Positions 1 through 8,058 of a stretch of DNA of 64,000 nt are shown in pieces. How positions within the stretch are numbered: position 1 is the stretch's first letter; each line of letters begins with the position of its first letter. The notes below the pieces were generated by a model. That model made no database searches. It saw only the letters and a program-made list of their open reading frames with translations, and had not been told where the DNA came from. This stretch comes from Candidatus Woesearchaeota archaeon (GTDB lineage Archaea > Nanobdellota > Nanobdellia > Woesearchaeales > ARS49). The stretch lies in assembly GCA_019323015.1 (NCBI GenBank), contig JAHWHY010000005.1, positions 27,280-91,279 on the forward strand, in the 5' to 3' direction. The position numbers were made by a program, and so were the translations under genes.

Positions 1-151
1 AGTCTTTGCCGTCAACTTTTGCTTTTGTTGACATTACTCCGTCAATAAAGCTCCCCCCTCTGAACAGTGTTCCTACAATTAAGACTTCTTTGTCTTTGAA
101 TTTGTTGAAAGGCCCGTCGTCAATTCCGAGTATTCTTATTTCTTTTCTCAT
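1..151 (-). CDS. DUF99 family protein, N-terminal part (cut by window edge)
   Basis: The reverse strand reads from an ATG at 151 out through position 1. The visible 50 residues begin MRKEIRILGIDDGPF and continue with GTLFRGGSFIDG, which matches the N-terminus of the archaeal DUF99 family, described as endonuclease V-like in fold. Its start codon overlaps the stop of the upstream peptidase gene by 4 nt (ATGA, 148-151), so the two are probably translationally coupled. The C-terminus is outside the window and the function of the family is unsettled. Confidence 0.8.
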   Translation of the reverse strand, partial: MRKEIRILGIDDGPFNKFKDKEVLIVGTLFRGGSFIDGVMSTKAKVDGKD

Positions 152-1581
152 TGTAGTGTTTTTAGGTATTGTTTTATGTTTAGTTTTGAGAATTTTCCTG
201 CTTTAGAGTCTGCTCCTGGTGCTGCCATTTCTTTCACAAGCTTTCCGGATTTTTTGTTCAGCCACCATTTTTTTCCGTATTTGTTTTCTAAGGGCACCCT
301 CATTAGATTGTCTTGCTGTACACTTGCGAGCATGTAGCTTGGCACGTACATCAGTGATTCTGGCAGGATGTGGTGCAGTTTCCAGTATGCTCCTGGTATT
401 TTCATGCCCATGCTTTTCTTTAGTTCTCTTGCATATGCTTTGTCGCAGTCCTTGAATTTCATCTTGTCTTTCCAGTATTTTATCCTGAATAATGAATTTC
501 CTGTGTAGAATGCTATCGAGAATATATTTGAGAACTTGTGTCTTCTGATTAGTTCATCTGCATAGTCTTTATTTAGTTTCAGTCTTTTTGTCAAGTATTC
601 TTTGTCCATCATGAAATGGTCAAAGAATATCGAGAATGTCTCTGCCAAGCCGTTGGATATTATGTTTTTTGTCCAGTATGGTTTTTTTGGGTCTATCATG
701 TTAAAGTGTATTGCATGTCCAAATTCATGGTATACGGATGTTGCGTCTTCTACTGGATTCTCTGCTTTGTATGATATCCACACATCATTCGGTATTTGTA
801 TTGCCATGCAGAATGGTGATGCGTATTTTTTTGGCCTGTCTTTGTCATCTACCTGTACTTTATTTGGATTTAGTCCCATTTCTTTCATTGCTCTTTTTAC
901 AGATTGCACAGGGTTTATTTTCTTGAATCCGCAGGACATGTCTTTGAATAAGGCGTTTCTCACAAAGTAAAAGTCATCATAGTATTCTGGCTCTTTGTCA
1001 AATAATTTGTTTGCATAGTACTTGAATTGTTTTTTGAATTGTTTTTTTACTCCGTCTCTTAACTCTGTCATTGCTTTCTCTAGTTGTTTTAGTGTCATTT
1101 GGTGTTCTTGCAGGTATTCTGTTAATGGGTCTCTGCAGTAGTTTGAATAGATTTTTTTTGAGACAGAGAATTTTTTGTTTATTATTGGTGCGATTTTCGG
1201 TGTTTTCTTTACAAATTCATCAAATACCTGTTTTCTTGCTTTGTCAGGAGCATGAACCACAAATTGTCTCCAGTTGTTCCAATTTACTGGCTGCCCTTTG
1301 TATTTGTGTTTTTTTGTTGATATTTTCTTGGCTCTCTCTTCGTGCAGTTTAAGGCTTAGCTGGTATGTGTTTGCTCCTACCACTCCGCCGATGCATGCAT
1401 CATATAGTAATTCTGGTGACCTGAAGTGTTTTAAGAAATATAATGCGTGTTTTTCACTCTCTTTTTCTAGTTTTTTTATTTTTTGTTTGCTGTACTTTAG
1501 GCCTAGGTTGAATTTTAAGTATTCTTTTCTTATTGAGATGCTGTTTTTTTCATCTAGTTCACACCATTTTTTAAGATTCAT
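148..1581 (-). CDS. M3-like (oligoendopeptidase-type) zinc metallopeptidase
   Basis: A soluble protein of about 477 residues with the zinc-binding motif HEFGH near residue 290, followed by a conserved Glu-containing segment (GLAETFSIFFDH). This arrangement is the gluzincin pattern of peptidase families M3/M2, which cleave oligopeptides in the cytosol. There is no signal peptide. The start was set to the ATG at 1581 because GGAGG lies just upstream and the ATG overlaps the trmI stop by 4 nt; the longer frame reaching 1665 only runs into trmI. It sits between trmI and the DUF99 gene in one minus-strand operon. The substrate is unknown. Confidence 0.8.
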   Translation of the reverse strand: MNLKKWCELDEKNSISIRKEYLKFNLGLKYSKQKIKKLEKESEKHALYFLKHFRSPELLYDACIGGVVGANTYQLSLKLHEERAKKISTKKHKYKGQPVNWNNWRQFVVHAPDKARKQVFDEFVKKTPKIAPIINKKFSVSKKIYSNYCRDPLTEYLQEHQMTLKQLEKAMTELRDGVKKQFKKQFKYYANKLFDKEPEYYDDFYFVRNALFKDMSCGFKKINPVQSVKRAMKEMGLNPNKVQVDDKDRPKKYASPFCMAIQIPNDVWISYKAENPVEDATSVYHEFGHAIHFNMIDPKKPYWTKNIISNGLAETFSIFFDHFMMDKEYLTKRLKLNKDYADELIRRHKFSNIFSIAFYTGNSLFRIKYWKDKMKFKDCDKAYARELKKSMGMKIPGAYWKLHHILPESLMYVPSYMLASVQQDNLMRVPLENKYGKKWWLNKKSGKLVKEMAAPGADSKAGKFSKLNIKQYLKTLQ

Positions 1582-2357
1582 TTTATCCTCCTTATGAATG
1601 TCAGGAATGCTGTGTGGCCTATTTCTGCTGATTGCGGCCTCACTCTTTTTCCTTCCAAGATCCATCCTCTTTTTATTATCTCAATTGTGTTGTCAAATAA
1701 AAATGATTCATTTTTTCTTATTGCTTCAACAAATTGGCTTGCTTGTGTTGTTGTTGGGGTGTATGCTACTAGCCACCCCCCTATTTTTAGTGCTTTTTGC
1801 ACTGTATTTATTGCCTGCCAGGGTTCTGGAAGGTCTAGTGTGATTAAGTCAACATTTTTTTCTGTTATTCCTTTTGTTATGTCTTTGTTTTTCAGGGTGA
1901 TGTTCTTTATTCCTAGGAATTTTATGTTTTCTTTTGCAACTTCTGCATGGTCATCTCTTATTTCATATGTTATGACTTTCTTGCAGATGTTTGCTAGGGC
2001 GCATGCTAGTGCTCCTGCTCCTGTTCCTGCATCAACTACTGTGTCATTTTTCCCTAGTCCTGTCTGTGCTATTATCATTCCAAAGTCTTTTGGTATTACT
2101 GTCTGTGGTGCTCTTCTTAATTTTCTGAAGTCATCTGCAAATTGTGATGTGAATATTATGAATTCTTTTCCTCTGTCTGTCTTGATTGTGCTTCCGTCTT
2201 TCTTTTTCAGGTCTTTCTTGGAAATAATACCGTATTTTGTGTGAAAATCCTTGCTCAGGTCTGTTACATAGTATCTCAGGGCTTTTCTTGTGGTTACTTC
2301 TCTCTCTAGCTCTGGTATGTATTCTTTCTTTCCTCTGCTTATTAGAATTTTAGGCAT
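1578..2357 (-). CDS. trmI: tRNA (adenine-N1)-methyltransferase TrmI
   Basis: SAM-dependent class I methyltransferase of 259 residues. The motif I segment VVDAGTGAGALACAL lies at about residues 111-125, and the motif IV segment DLPEPW is characteristic of the TrmI/Trm61 family that makes m1A at positions 57/58 of the T-loop in archaeal tRNA. The length matches the family. It overlaps the downstream peptidase gene by 4 nt (ATGA). A RNA-modification role in the cytoplasm is well supported; the exact position modified cannot be read from sequence. Confidence 0.9.
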   Translation of the reverse strand: MPKILISRGKKEYIPELEREVTTRKALRYYVTDLSKDFHTKYGIISKKDLKKKDGSTIKTDRGKEFIIFTSQFADDFRKLRRAPQTVIPKDFGMIIAQTGLGKNDTVVDAGTGAGALACALANICKKVITYEIRDDHAEVAKENIKFLGIKNITLKNKDITKGITEKNVDLITLDLPEPWQAINTVQKALKIGGWLVAYTPTTTQASQFVEAIRKNESFLFDNTIEIIKRGWILEGKRVRPQSAEIGHTAFLTFIRRIK

Positions 2358-2389
2358 GTTCTTGTTTTTTTAAATGAAATATAAAAAGG

Positions 2390-3178
2390 TTATGAAATAT
2401 TTGCTTCTCCATACACCTTTTCTTCTGATTTAGAATAAATTACTACTTTTTTGTATTTTCCTATGTCTACGTCTCCTGGCAGGTTATATGTCTGTCCGCC
2501 TGTTATTGTTGTGAGTTTTGCTACTTCATAACCGTCTTCTATGTTTTCATCAACTAAATAGATATATAATCCTGCTCCTGGCTGTGTCACAAAGCTCTGG
2601 AGCTGTAGAACTATATTCCCTTCTGCGGTCAGTGTTATCTCTACATGCCCTGCTGTTGTTTTTTCAACTGTCTGAAAGATTCCTGTTGCTATACGCTGTG
2701 TTCCTTTTCCTTTTAACGAGCTTATGTCTATTTCCTCTTTTTCAGGAGGTGCAGTTATTTGCAATTCTGCTGAATTATAGAGTATTTGCAGTAATTTTAT
2801 TTCTGATTGGTCTTTTAGCGTGTCTACTCCGTTTATGATTAAGTCTTTTGTGACTTCTCCATTTACCACAAATTGTGCCCTGTTTGAGACACTCAAGAGT
2901 TTTATTTTATATTCTCTGTCTGCAACAGTCACTGTTTTTGTCGCTCCGACATCTAATGTTATTTTTTTTTCTGTGATTTTAGGAGGTTCTTGCGCAATTG
3001 TTTCTGGTTCTTCCGCAGGTGCTTGTTTTGGCTCTACTGTTGTTTCTTTTACTTTGACTGTTTCTTTTGCTTGTTTTTTTATTGGTTCTTCTTTTGTTTC
3101 ATTTGAAGTTTCATCTATTTGTGCAGCACATCCAATTATAAGAATCATCAGCAAAAATAGCAAGATATTTTTCTTCAT
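2390..3178 (-). CDS. lipoprotein with C-terminal DM13 domain
   Basis: The N-terminus is a hydrophobic signal segment ending in a lipobox-like IIGC, so Cys17 is probably lipid-anchored on the outside of the cell membrane. Residues about 20-75 form a Lys/Glu/Pro-rich low-complexity linker. The last 100 residues (from GIFQTVEK to YGEANIS) match the DM13 pattern, a beta-rich domain proposed to take part in extracellular redox reactions. The Cys often found near the DM13 C-terminus is replaced by Ser here (VVIYSKS). The start lies 6 nt after the tRNA-Cys gene on the same strand, so they may share a transcript. Confidence 0.65.
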   Translation of the reverse strand: MKKNILLFLLMILIIGCAAQIDETSNETKEEPIKKQAKETVKVKETTVEPKQAPAEEPETIAQEPPKITEKKITLDVGATKTVTVADREYKIKLLSVSNRAQFVVNGEVTKDLIINGVDTLKDQSEIKLLQILYNSAELQITAPPEKEEIDISSLKGKGTQRIATGIFQTVEKTTAGHVEITLTAEGNIVLQLQSFVTQPGAGLYIYLVDENIEDGYEVAKLTTITGGQTYNLPGDVDIGKYKKVVIYSKSEEKVYGEANIS

Positions 3179-3184
3179 TTTAAA

Positions 3185-3256
3185 AGCGGAGGGAGGGACT
3201 CGAACCCTCGATCATCGGGTTGCAGCCGATTGCCTTAGCCACTTGGCCACCTCCGC
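3185..3256 (-). tRNA. tRNA-Cys(GCA)
   Basis: A complete cloverleaf folds on the reverse strand: 7-bp acceptor stem GCGGAGG/CCTCCGC, anticodon stem ATCGG/CCGAT with loop CTGCAAC (anticodon GCA), and T-loop TTCGAGT. The discriminator is U73, the known cysteine identity base. No intron is present. A TATA-like TTTTTAAACA lies about 26 nt upstream (near 3281-3290). Confidence 0.95.
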
Positions 3257-3426
3257 ATGGATAAATAGAATACCTGCATTGTTTAAAAATGTTTTGCTAT
3301 TCCTTTATTTAGGTGCTTCGCACAGTTACAATTGCATATGCAGAATAAGCATCCAGAATATCAAAACTGTAAGCAGCTTTGCTGCGAGCCTAACTGTCCG
3401 AAGGACTTTACCTTGGAGTGAAAACC

Positions 3427-3434
3427 TTTATAAA
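3427..3434 (+). promoter_or_regulatory. TATA box for tRNA-Arg
   Basis: TTTATAAA is centred about 29 nt before the first base of the tRNA-Arg gene, the spacing expected of an archaeal TATA box. Confidence 0.65.
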
Positions 3435-3479
3435 ACAAAGGCATATTTTATCTTGTCATGGGCCCGTAGCCTAGTCTGG

Positions 3480-3504
3480 ATACTGTTCTCAAGCAGTAGG
3501 ACAA
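3480..3504 (+). other. tRNA-Arg intron 1 (D-loop, non-canonical position)
   Basis: This 25-nt intron interrupts the D-loop between G19 and A20. GTCT (3474-3477) pairs with GGAC (3499-3502) as a 4-bp central helix including one G-U pair. It is flanked by 3-nt bulges GGA (3478-3480) and AAA (3503-3505) and capped by the 5-bp helix TACTG/CAGTA. Cutting after the second base of each bulge restores a standard D-arm. Confidence 0.8.
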
Positions 3505-3523
3505 ATAAGGCACCAGCCTTCTA

Positions 3524-3570
3524 TTTCAAACCAGGGTTTGAAATCCGTCAAATCCTCTGGATTTGAAGTA
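3524..3570 (+). other. tRNA-Arg intron 2 (canonical 37/38)
   Basis: This 47-nt intron follows A37. Exon bases CTTC (3518-3521) pair with GAAG (3565-3568), with 3-nt bulges TAT and TAA on either side. Inside it, two hairpins can form (TTTCAAA/TTTGAAA and TCAAATCC/GGATTTGA). The helix beyond the first bulge is imperfect, so the exact fold is less certain than for intron 1. Confidence 0.75.
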
Positions 3571-3665
3571 AGCTGGGGATCAGGGGTTCGAATCCCCTCG
3601 GGCCCGTATTTATTTTACATATCTATTTAGAAAGATTTAAATTAACAAATATACAATTACAGCAT

Positions 3666-4256
3666 ATGCTGCTCATTATTGATAATAAGAGTAGATTCAT
3701 AAAATCTCTGGAAAAAGATCTGAAAAAGAACAAAGTAAATTTTAAAGTTATAAAGGCTGGGCAAAGAATCGATATTCTTAAAATTAAAAGTATCGCAGGG
3801 ATTATTTTATCAGGAGGGTCGTTAGGAATATATGATAAAAGCATCTCAAATGATTTTATCGCCTTAATGAATTACAACGTTCCTATGCTTGGCTTTTGTA
3901 TGGGATCTGAAGTGATTGCAGTCGCTTATGGCGGAGCAATAAAAAGGCTTAATAAAAAACAGGAGAAACTGCAAAAGGTCATAATAGATAATCCTAAAGA
4001 CCCTATATTTTTGGGTCTTAATAAAAATATATTCCTAAAGGAGAAACATGTGAATTATGTAAAAAGATTGCCAAAGAATTTTAAAATCATTGCACACTCA
4101 GATATTTGCCCGATTGAGGTTATGCGACATAGAAGAAAGAAGATTTATGGATTTCAGTCTCATCCAGAAGTTTCAGGAGAAGATGGTAAAAGAATAATAC
4201 ATAATTTCCTTAAAATGTGCGGAATTAAGTGTGGATCCATAAAAAAGGTTAAATAA
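3666..4256 (+). CDS. guaA: GMP synthase glutaminase subunit-like (GuaA, class I amidotransferase)
   Basis: A 196-residue class I glutamine amidotransferase. The nucleophile Cys78 lies in GFCMGSEVIA and the His/Glu pair in QSHPEVS (H166, E168). The segment HSDICPIEVM is typical of the separate glutaminase subunit of archaeal GMP synthase, which passes ammonia to the ATP-pyrophosphatase subunit to convert XMP to GMP. Two normally strict spots differ: the usual GHQ after the nucleophile reads GSE, and QFHPE reads QSHPE. The synthetase subunit is not in this window. A relative working with another partner cannot be excluded. Confidence 0.75.
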   Translation: MLLIIDNKSRFIKSLEKDLKKNKVNFKVIKAGQRIDILKIKSIAGIILSGGSLGIYDKSISNDFIALMNYNVPMLGFCMGSEVIAVAYGGAIKRLNKKQEKLQKVIIDNPKDPIFLGLNKNIFLKEKHVNYVKRLPKNFKIIAHSDICPIEVMRHRRKKIYGFQSHPEVSGEDGKRIIHNFLKMCGIKCGSIKKVK

Positions 4257-4383
4257 AATTAAAAAATCAAGTCAATTTGATAACTTTTGTGTCAATGGCA
4301 AGTGCATTACCGCTGATGGCGGCCGTGTTATTGCAGGCAGATTTGATTTTTGAGAAAGGAAAAATAATAATAAGAGAAGCAAG

Positions 4384-4584
4384 ATGATAGACGAATACAG
4401 AAAAGAAATAGACCTGATCGACTCTGAAATAATTTCTTTATTGGAAAAAAGAGAAATTTTGGTTGAAAAAATTAAAGAGATTAAATTACAGCAAAAGATT
4501 CCTCTTGAAGATAAAGAAAGAGAACAGCAAGTCCTGAAAAAAGCAGGCAAATTCAAAAAAGTTTTCAAAGAAGTGCTTAAATGA
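4384..4584 (+). CDS. minimal AroQ-type chorismate mutase domain protein
   Basis: Only 66 residues. The pattern IDLIDSEIISLLEKR, then I-K-I-K, then EDKEREQQVL matches the first helices of AroQ-type chorismate mutase, which turns chorismate into prephenate. The family normally spans 80-90 residues with a third helix carrying an active-site residue; here the protein ends right after the second conserved Arg-Glu segment. It may be a shortened active dimer or a remnant. No other aromatic amino acid genes are nearby. Confidence 0.65.
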   Translation: MIDEYRKEIDLIDSEIISLLEKREILVEKIKEIKLQQKIPLEDKEREQQVLKKAGKFKKVFKEVLK

Positions 4585-4595
4585 TTTCTTAGAAT

Positions 4596-5306
4596 TTACT
4601 TCTTTTTTACAACATAAAGAATTCTTTCATTTATGGTAAATTTGCAAAAATCCACATTCTCAAATTTCTTGATTATTTTAAAATATTTTTTTAGTTCTTG
4701 CTCGACTTTTTTAACAGGAAACATCCATTCATGAAACTTATGTTCACTCAAGGCATATTTGTTTCCTTTTTCTTTTTCAAAAATATGAAAATGCCAGGTT
4801 AACTTGTTTCCGTTTACTTCTGCTTTATCCCACATATAACCAAATTTCTCTTTTGAGAAAAAACTCCAATTTTTAGCTCTTTCCAGCATTTTTGGGGTGT
4901 ACATATCAAATATGAACAAGCCAGATTCATTCAAGTGTTTATGCACTGTTTTGAACGTTTGTTTCCATTGCCCAAAAGTTTGCAGAAAATTTATTGAGTC
5001 ATAAACAGAGAATATTACATCGAATTTTTTGTTAATTTTGAAATTATGCATACTAGATACAATAAAATCAGCGTATTCCATCTTTTTTCGGGCAAGCCGC
5101 ACATATTTCTTATCTATGTCTAACCCAACTAATGCATATTTTTTAGGAAAACATTTGAGAACATTACCGCTTCCAACACCTAATTCTAAAACAGACTTTG
5201 CTTTTGGCTTGTATTTTTTAATTAATCCCAATATTCTTTTGGCTCGTTTTCTTGCAGATTTTACGTCTGCTAAATCATCCCAATATTCACCAAAATCTTT
5301 TGCCAT
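4596..5306 (-). CDS. class I SAM-dependent methyltransferase
   Basis: A 236-residue protein with motif I VLELGVGSGNVL, an acidic end of strand 2 (GLDIDKKYV), and the post-I segment DVIFSVYDSINFL. The fold is that of small-molecule or protein methyltransferases of the Methyltransf_11/25 type. No substrate-specific signature is visible, and it stands alone with its own upstream region. Confidence 0.8.
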   Translation of the reverse strand: MAKDFGEYWDDLADVKSARKRAKRILGLIKKYKPKAKSVLELGVGSGNVLKCFPKKYALVGLDIDKKYVRLARKKMEYADFIVSSMHNFKINKKFDVIFSVYDSINFLQTFGQWKQTFKTVHKHLNESGLFIFDMYTPKMLERAKNWSFFSKEKFGYMWDKAEVNGNKLTWHFHIFEKEKGNKYALSEHKFHEWMFPVKKVEQELKKYFKIIKKFENVDFCKFTINERILYVVKKK

Positions 5307-5341
5307 ATCTTAAAAATAGAATAAGTAATATATAAATTCTC

Positions 5342-6433
5342 CTAAGGCAGCCACTTCTTAGGATCCTTCAGTTTCTCAGGCAAATAATTAGAAATAACAT
5401 AGTTTAGCCCGTGTTGTGCAAGTGCTTGCTGTTCTGCTCTTTTCTTTAATTTAAGGCTCAAATTCAGTGCTTTCTGCCATTCTTTGTTTTCTTGGACAAA
5501 TGGATCGTTTTTTAGTCCATCTTTAATACGTTTAATATCGACTTCTTTTAATGGATGTGTTGGTAATTTGTAATCAAGTATGTCTTGTGCAGTTATTCCG
5601 ATAAATTTGGCCTGCGGTACACAGAAAAATTCATTCAAGTGCGCTGCATTGCCGCTTCCAACTTTTAGTGTACGATAAATATTCAACCACCCGTATGGGT
5701 CGCCGTCTGTAAATACAAATACAGGCAGTTTTTTGTCATCTGCTAATCTTCGAATAAATCTTCTGCAAGCACGAGTAGGAACTCCTCCCATTGATATCAA
5801 GATACAGTTTGCTTTTTTCCAATAAGCATGTTTGACTAATCTTTGATACATACCTTGTGTCTCTATTGCTAGGATAAACTTTGCAGTTGTCTCAAATTTT
5901 AATTGTTCAACTGAGCTAGGAATAGAGTATGCTCCTGTTCCCATTTTAGTACAATCGATTTTTATCTGTTTTCCAGTGTCAGGGTCAACATCAATGACAG
6001 TCAGTTTTCCTGCAATGTCTCCTCCTTTTTCATCTGGTATGAATCCTAATTGTTCTCTGTTTACCTCAAACATTGCTTCTATGTCATCCATTACTGTATC
6101 TGATTCTGGCTGTTCCTTGAATCCTGCTTCTCCCCAGTTTTTGGAGACATAATATGCTTCTCTTTTTGTTGCTATGTCATCTGTCTCTACTAGTTTTTTA
6201 GAGAGCCCCATCATTCTTAGTGTCTGTGCAAATGTCTTGACAGTTGATGCTGTTAATGCTCTTATTTTTTCTTTGCCAAGCAGTTCAAAATATCCTTTTT
6301 TAGGGTCAAATTTTACATTTGACAGGCTCCTGATTGGAGAGGATATTTCTGGTTGTTTTTTCTTTAGGATTTTTTTATAGATGTCAGTAGCAGTTTCTTT
6401 TATTTGATCCAATACTGGTTTCTTTTTACTCAT
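5342..6433 (-). CDS. top6A: DNA topoisomerase VI subunit A (Spo11-like)
   Basis: Type IIB topoisomerase catalytic subunit, 363 residues. The winged-helix segment holds the candidate catalytic tyrosine pair Tyr94/Tyr95 (KREAYYVSKN), which attacks DNA. The Toprim domain shows the metal-binding Glu in AIETQGMY and the acidic pair in TDGDPYG. It overlaps top6B by 4 nt (ATGA, 6430-6433), so both subunits are made together. The enzyme relaxes supercoils and decatenates DNA in archaea. Confidence 0.95.
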   Translation of the reverse strand: MSKKKPVLDQIKETATDIYKKILKKKQPEISSPIRSLSNVKFDPKKGYFELLGKEKIRALTASTVKTFAQTLRMMGLSKKLVETDDIATKREAYYVSKNWGEAGFKEQPESDTVMDDIEAMFEVNREQLGFIPDEKGGDIAGKLTVIDVDPDTGKQIKIDCTKMGTGAYSIPSSVEQLKFETTAKFILAIETQGMYQRLVKHAYWKKANCILISMGGVPTRACRRFIRRLADDKKLPVFVFTDGDPYGWLNIYRTLKVGSGNAAHLNEFFCVPQAKFIGITAQDILDYKLPTHPLKEVDIKRIKDGLKNDPFVQENKEWQKALNLSLKLKKRAEQQALAQHGLNYVISNYLPEKLKDPKKWLP

Positions 6434-8058
6434 TCTTTTTCCTCTTTGCCTATTTTGGCAAATTCTTCATCATATTCTGTGTTTTCCATCTCTACTTTTT
6501 TGATTTTGCCTCTGTGTTTTTCTAGTAAATCCTTTAGTAATTGCTCTACTTTTGCTTCATCTGTTTTAGTTAATGCAAGCAGTTCTTTTAGTGCCTCTGC
6601 TACATGAGGGATGTATTTCTCGATATAACTTCTTTTCTGGCTTTCAGCATGTATTCTTTTTTTCTTGTTCACATACATGCCTAATTTACGGCCGCATTCT
6701 TGCAGCGCAAGTTTAATCTCTTTGATTATCTCAGGATAGTGAGCTAACGCTTCTTTTGCTTCTGATGTAAATGGCGGCCATACAGATGCTAGATGAACAA
6801 CTAGTGTTACTGGGCCTTGTGGCAATGAACCATTGCTTTGTGAAAGACCATAGCTTCTCCAGCTTGTCTGCGTGACTCCTTTGAATATTGCTCCTGCACT
6901 CTGTTGATAAAGTAAAGGAACCCTGTTTGCAAATCTCATCAGTCTTATTGAGCCGTCTTTTGGCTGCTCTCCGCCATATGCAATTGCACACTCAATAACA
7001 AACGGATTTCCCCTGTAAACAGACGGTGATCTTGTTACTGCGGTGTAAAATTCTGCATTTATTTCTTTCTTAAGGCCTTTTTCCAGTAATTCAGAGCCAA
7101 TTGGAACAATGCAATCAGTTGATGGGGATATTATTTTTGTGTTTTTTATTCCTTCCATTAATTTTTCAGCTTGTGCATGATTTATGTCTCTTGGTTTTGT
7201 ATTTGGAGGAATAGCTGCTTTTTCACATATCTCTTTTGCAGTTCCTGTCCCTACTCTGCAGAATTCTTTTGTCAAGAATGCTTGTAGTGTTCTTGCTTCT
7301 GTGTCCTTGATCATCTTTATCAAGATGCCTAGCTCAACACCATAAGGATGTGGTTTTATTTCTTTAGGTTCTTCAGGCAGCTTGTCTGTTGCTCTTGGAA
7401 ACACGAATTGTTCTGCTTTAGGATTAGTATAAATGATTGTTGTGTGTGGATTAACAATGGCTGTTTCTTTGATGTAAGTATCCACGCTTTGGTCCCCTTT
7501 TTGATAGCTTGCCTCTAGGTCTAGTTCTATTCTTGTTCCTCTTGGTTTTTTCCATTCTATTTTTTCTTCTTTTATTATCTCTGGTTTGTTGTTTTTAGTA
7601 TCTATCTTAAGTTCAAAAAGCATTGCATCGTGTTTTTCATCTATTCTTGATTTTATTTTTGCAGGTCTTCCTGTTGTTAGTTGAGAATAAAGTACTGCTG
7701 CGCTTATTCCTATTCCTTGCTGTCCGCGTGCTTGTTTTAAAGTGTGGAATTTGCTTCCATAAAGCAGTTTTGCGAATATGTTTGGGACTTGCTTTTTGAC
7801 TATTCCTGGTCCATTGTCTTCAACAACAACCCTGAATCTGTCATTTCCCATGTCTAATATTTGTACATTTATTTCTGGCAAAGTTCTTGCTTCTTCGCAG
7901 GCATCTATTGCATTATCTACTGCTTCCTTCACCACAGTAAGTAAAGCTTTTCTTTTGTTGTCAAAGCCTAGCAAGTGCCTGTTTCTCTCGAAAAATTCAG
8001 CTACACTTACTGCTTTTTGCTTTTTTGCAAGCTCTACTGCTACTGGTTCTTTTGTCAT
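6430..8058 (-). CDS. top6B: DNA topoisomerase VI subunit B (GHKL ATPase)
   Basis: The N-terminal GHKL/Bergerat ATPase fold shows AVDNAIDACEEA (N-box), VEDNGPGI (G1) and RGQQGIGISAAV (G2). A helix-two-turn-helix and transducer domain follow, and residues 470-542 are a charged C-terminal tail. The length of 542 residues is normal. The ATG at 8058 shares one base with the stop of the KH gene (TAATG), and the gene runs straight into top6A. Confidence 0.95.
   Translation of the reverse strand: MTKEPVAVELAKKQKAVSVAEFFERNRHLLGFDNKRKALLTVVKEAVDNAIDACEEARTLPEINVQILDMGNDRFRVVVEDNGPGIVKKQVPNIFAKLLYGSKFHTLKQARGQQGIGISAAVLYSQLTTGRPAKIKSRIDEKHDAMLFELKIDTKNNKPEIIKEEKIEWKKPRGTRIELDLEASYQKGDQSVDTYIKETAIVNPHTTIIYTNPKAEQFVFPRATDKLPEEPKEIKPHPYGVELGILIKMIKDTEARTLQAFLTKEFCRVGTGTAKEICEKAAIPPNTKPRDINHAQAEKLMEGIKNTKIISPSTDCIVPIGSELLEKGLKKEINAEFYTAVTRSPSVYRGNPFVIECAIAYGGEQPKDGSIRLMRFANRVPLLYQQSAGAIFKGVTQTSWRSYGLSQSNGSLPQGPVTLVVHLASVWPPFTSEAKEALAHYPEIIKEIKLALQECGRKLGMYVNKKKRIHAESQKRSYIEKYIPHVAEALKELLALTKTDEAKVEQLLKDLLEKHRGKIKKVEMENTEYDEEFAKIGKEEKE

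Larger units (their letters stand above)
3460..3606 (+). tRNA. tRNA-Arg(TCT) with two introns
   Basis: Acceptor stem GGGCCCG/CGGGCCC with G73 bounds a 147-nt gene. Removing 3480-3504 and 3524-3570 leaves a normal 75-nt tRNA: D-stem GCCT/AGGC, D-loop AGTCTGGATA, anticodon stem CCAGC/GCTGG with loop CTTCTAA (anticodon TCT) and T-loop TTCGAAT. One intron sits at the canonical 37/38 site and the other in the D-loop after the conserved GG. Both are framed by bulge-helix-bulge structures, so splicing endonuclease processing is expected. Confidence 0.9.

Noticed and set aside
2820..3566. A 248-codon plus-strand frame across the DM13 gene and tRNA genes
   Set aside because: It runs antisense through a supported lipoprotein gene, through tRNA-Cys and into tRNA-Arg, so it cannot be a real protein.
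4275..4346. A frame reading NGKCITADGGRVIAGRFDF to a stop just before the chorismate mutase gene
   Set aside because: It looks protein-like, but there is no start codon or ribosome binding site and it is too short to place in a family; possibly a gene remnant.
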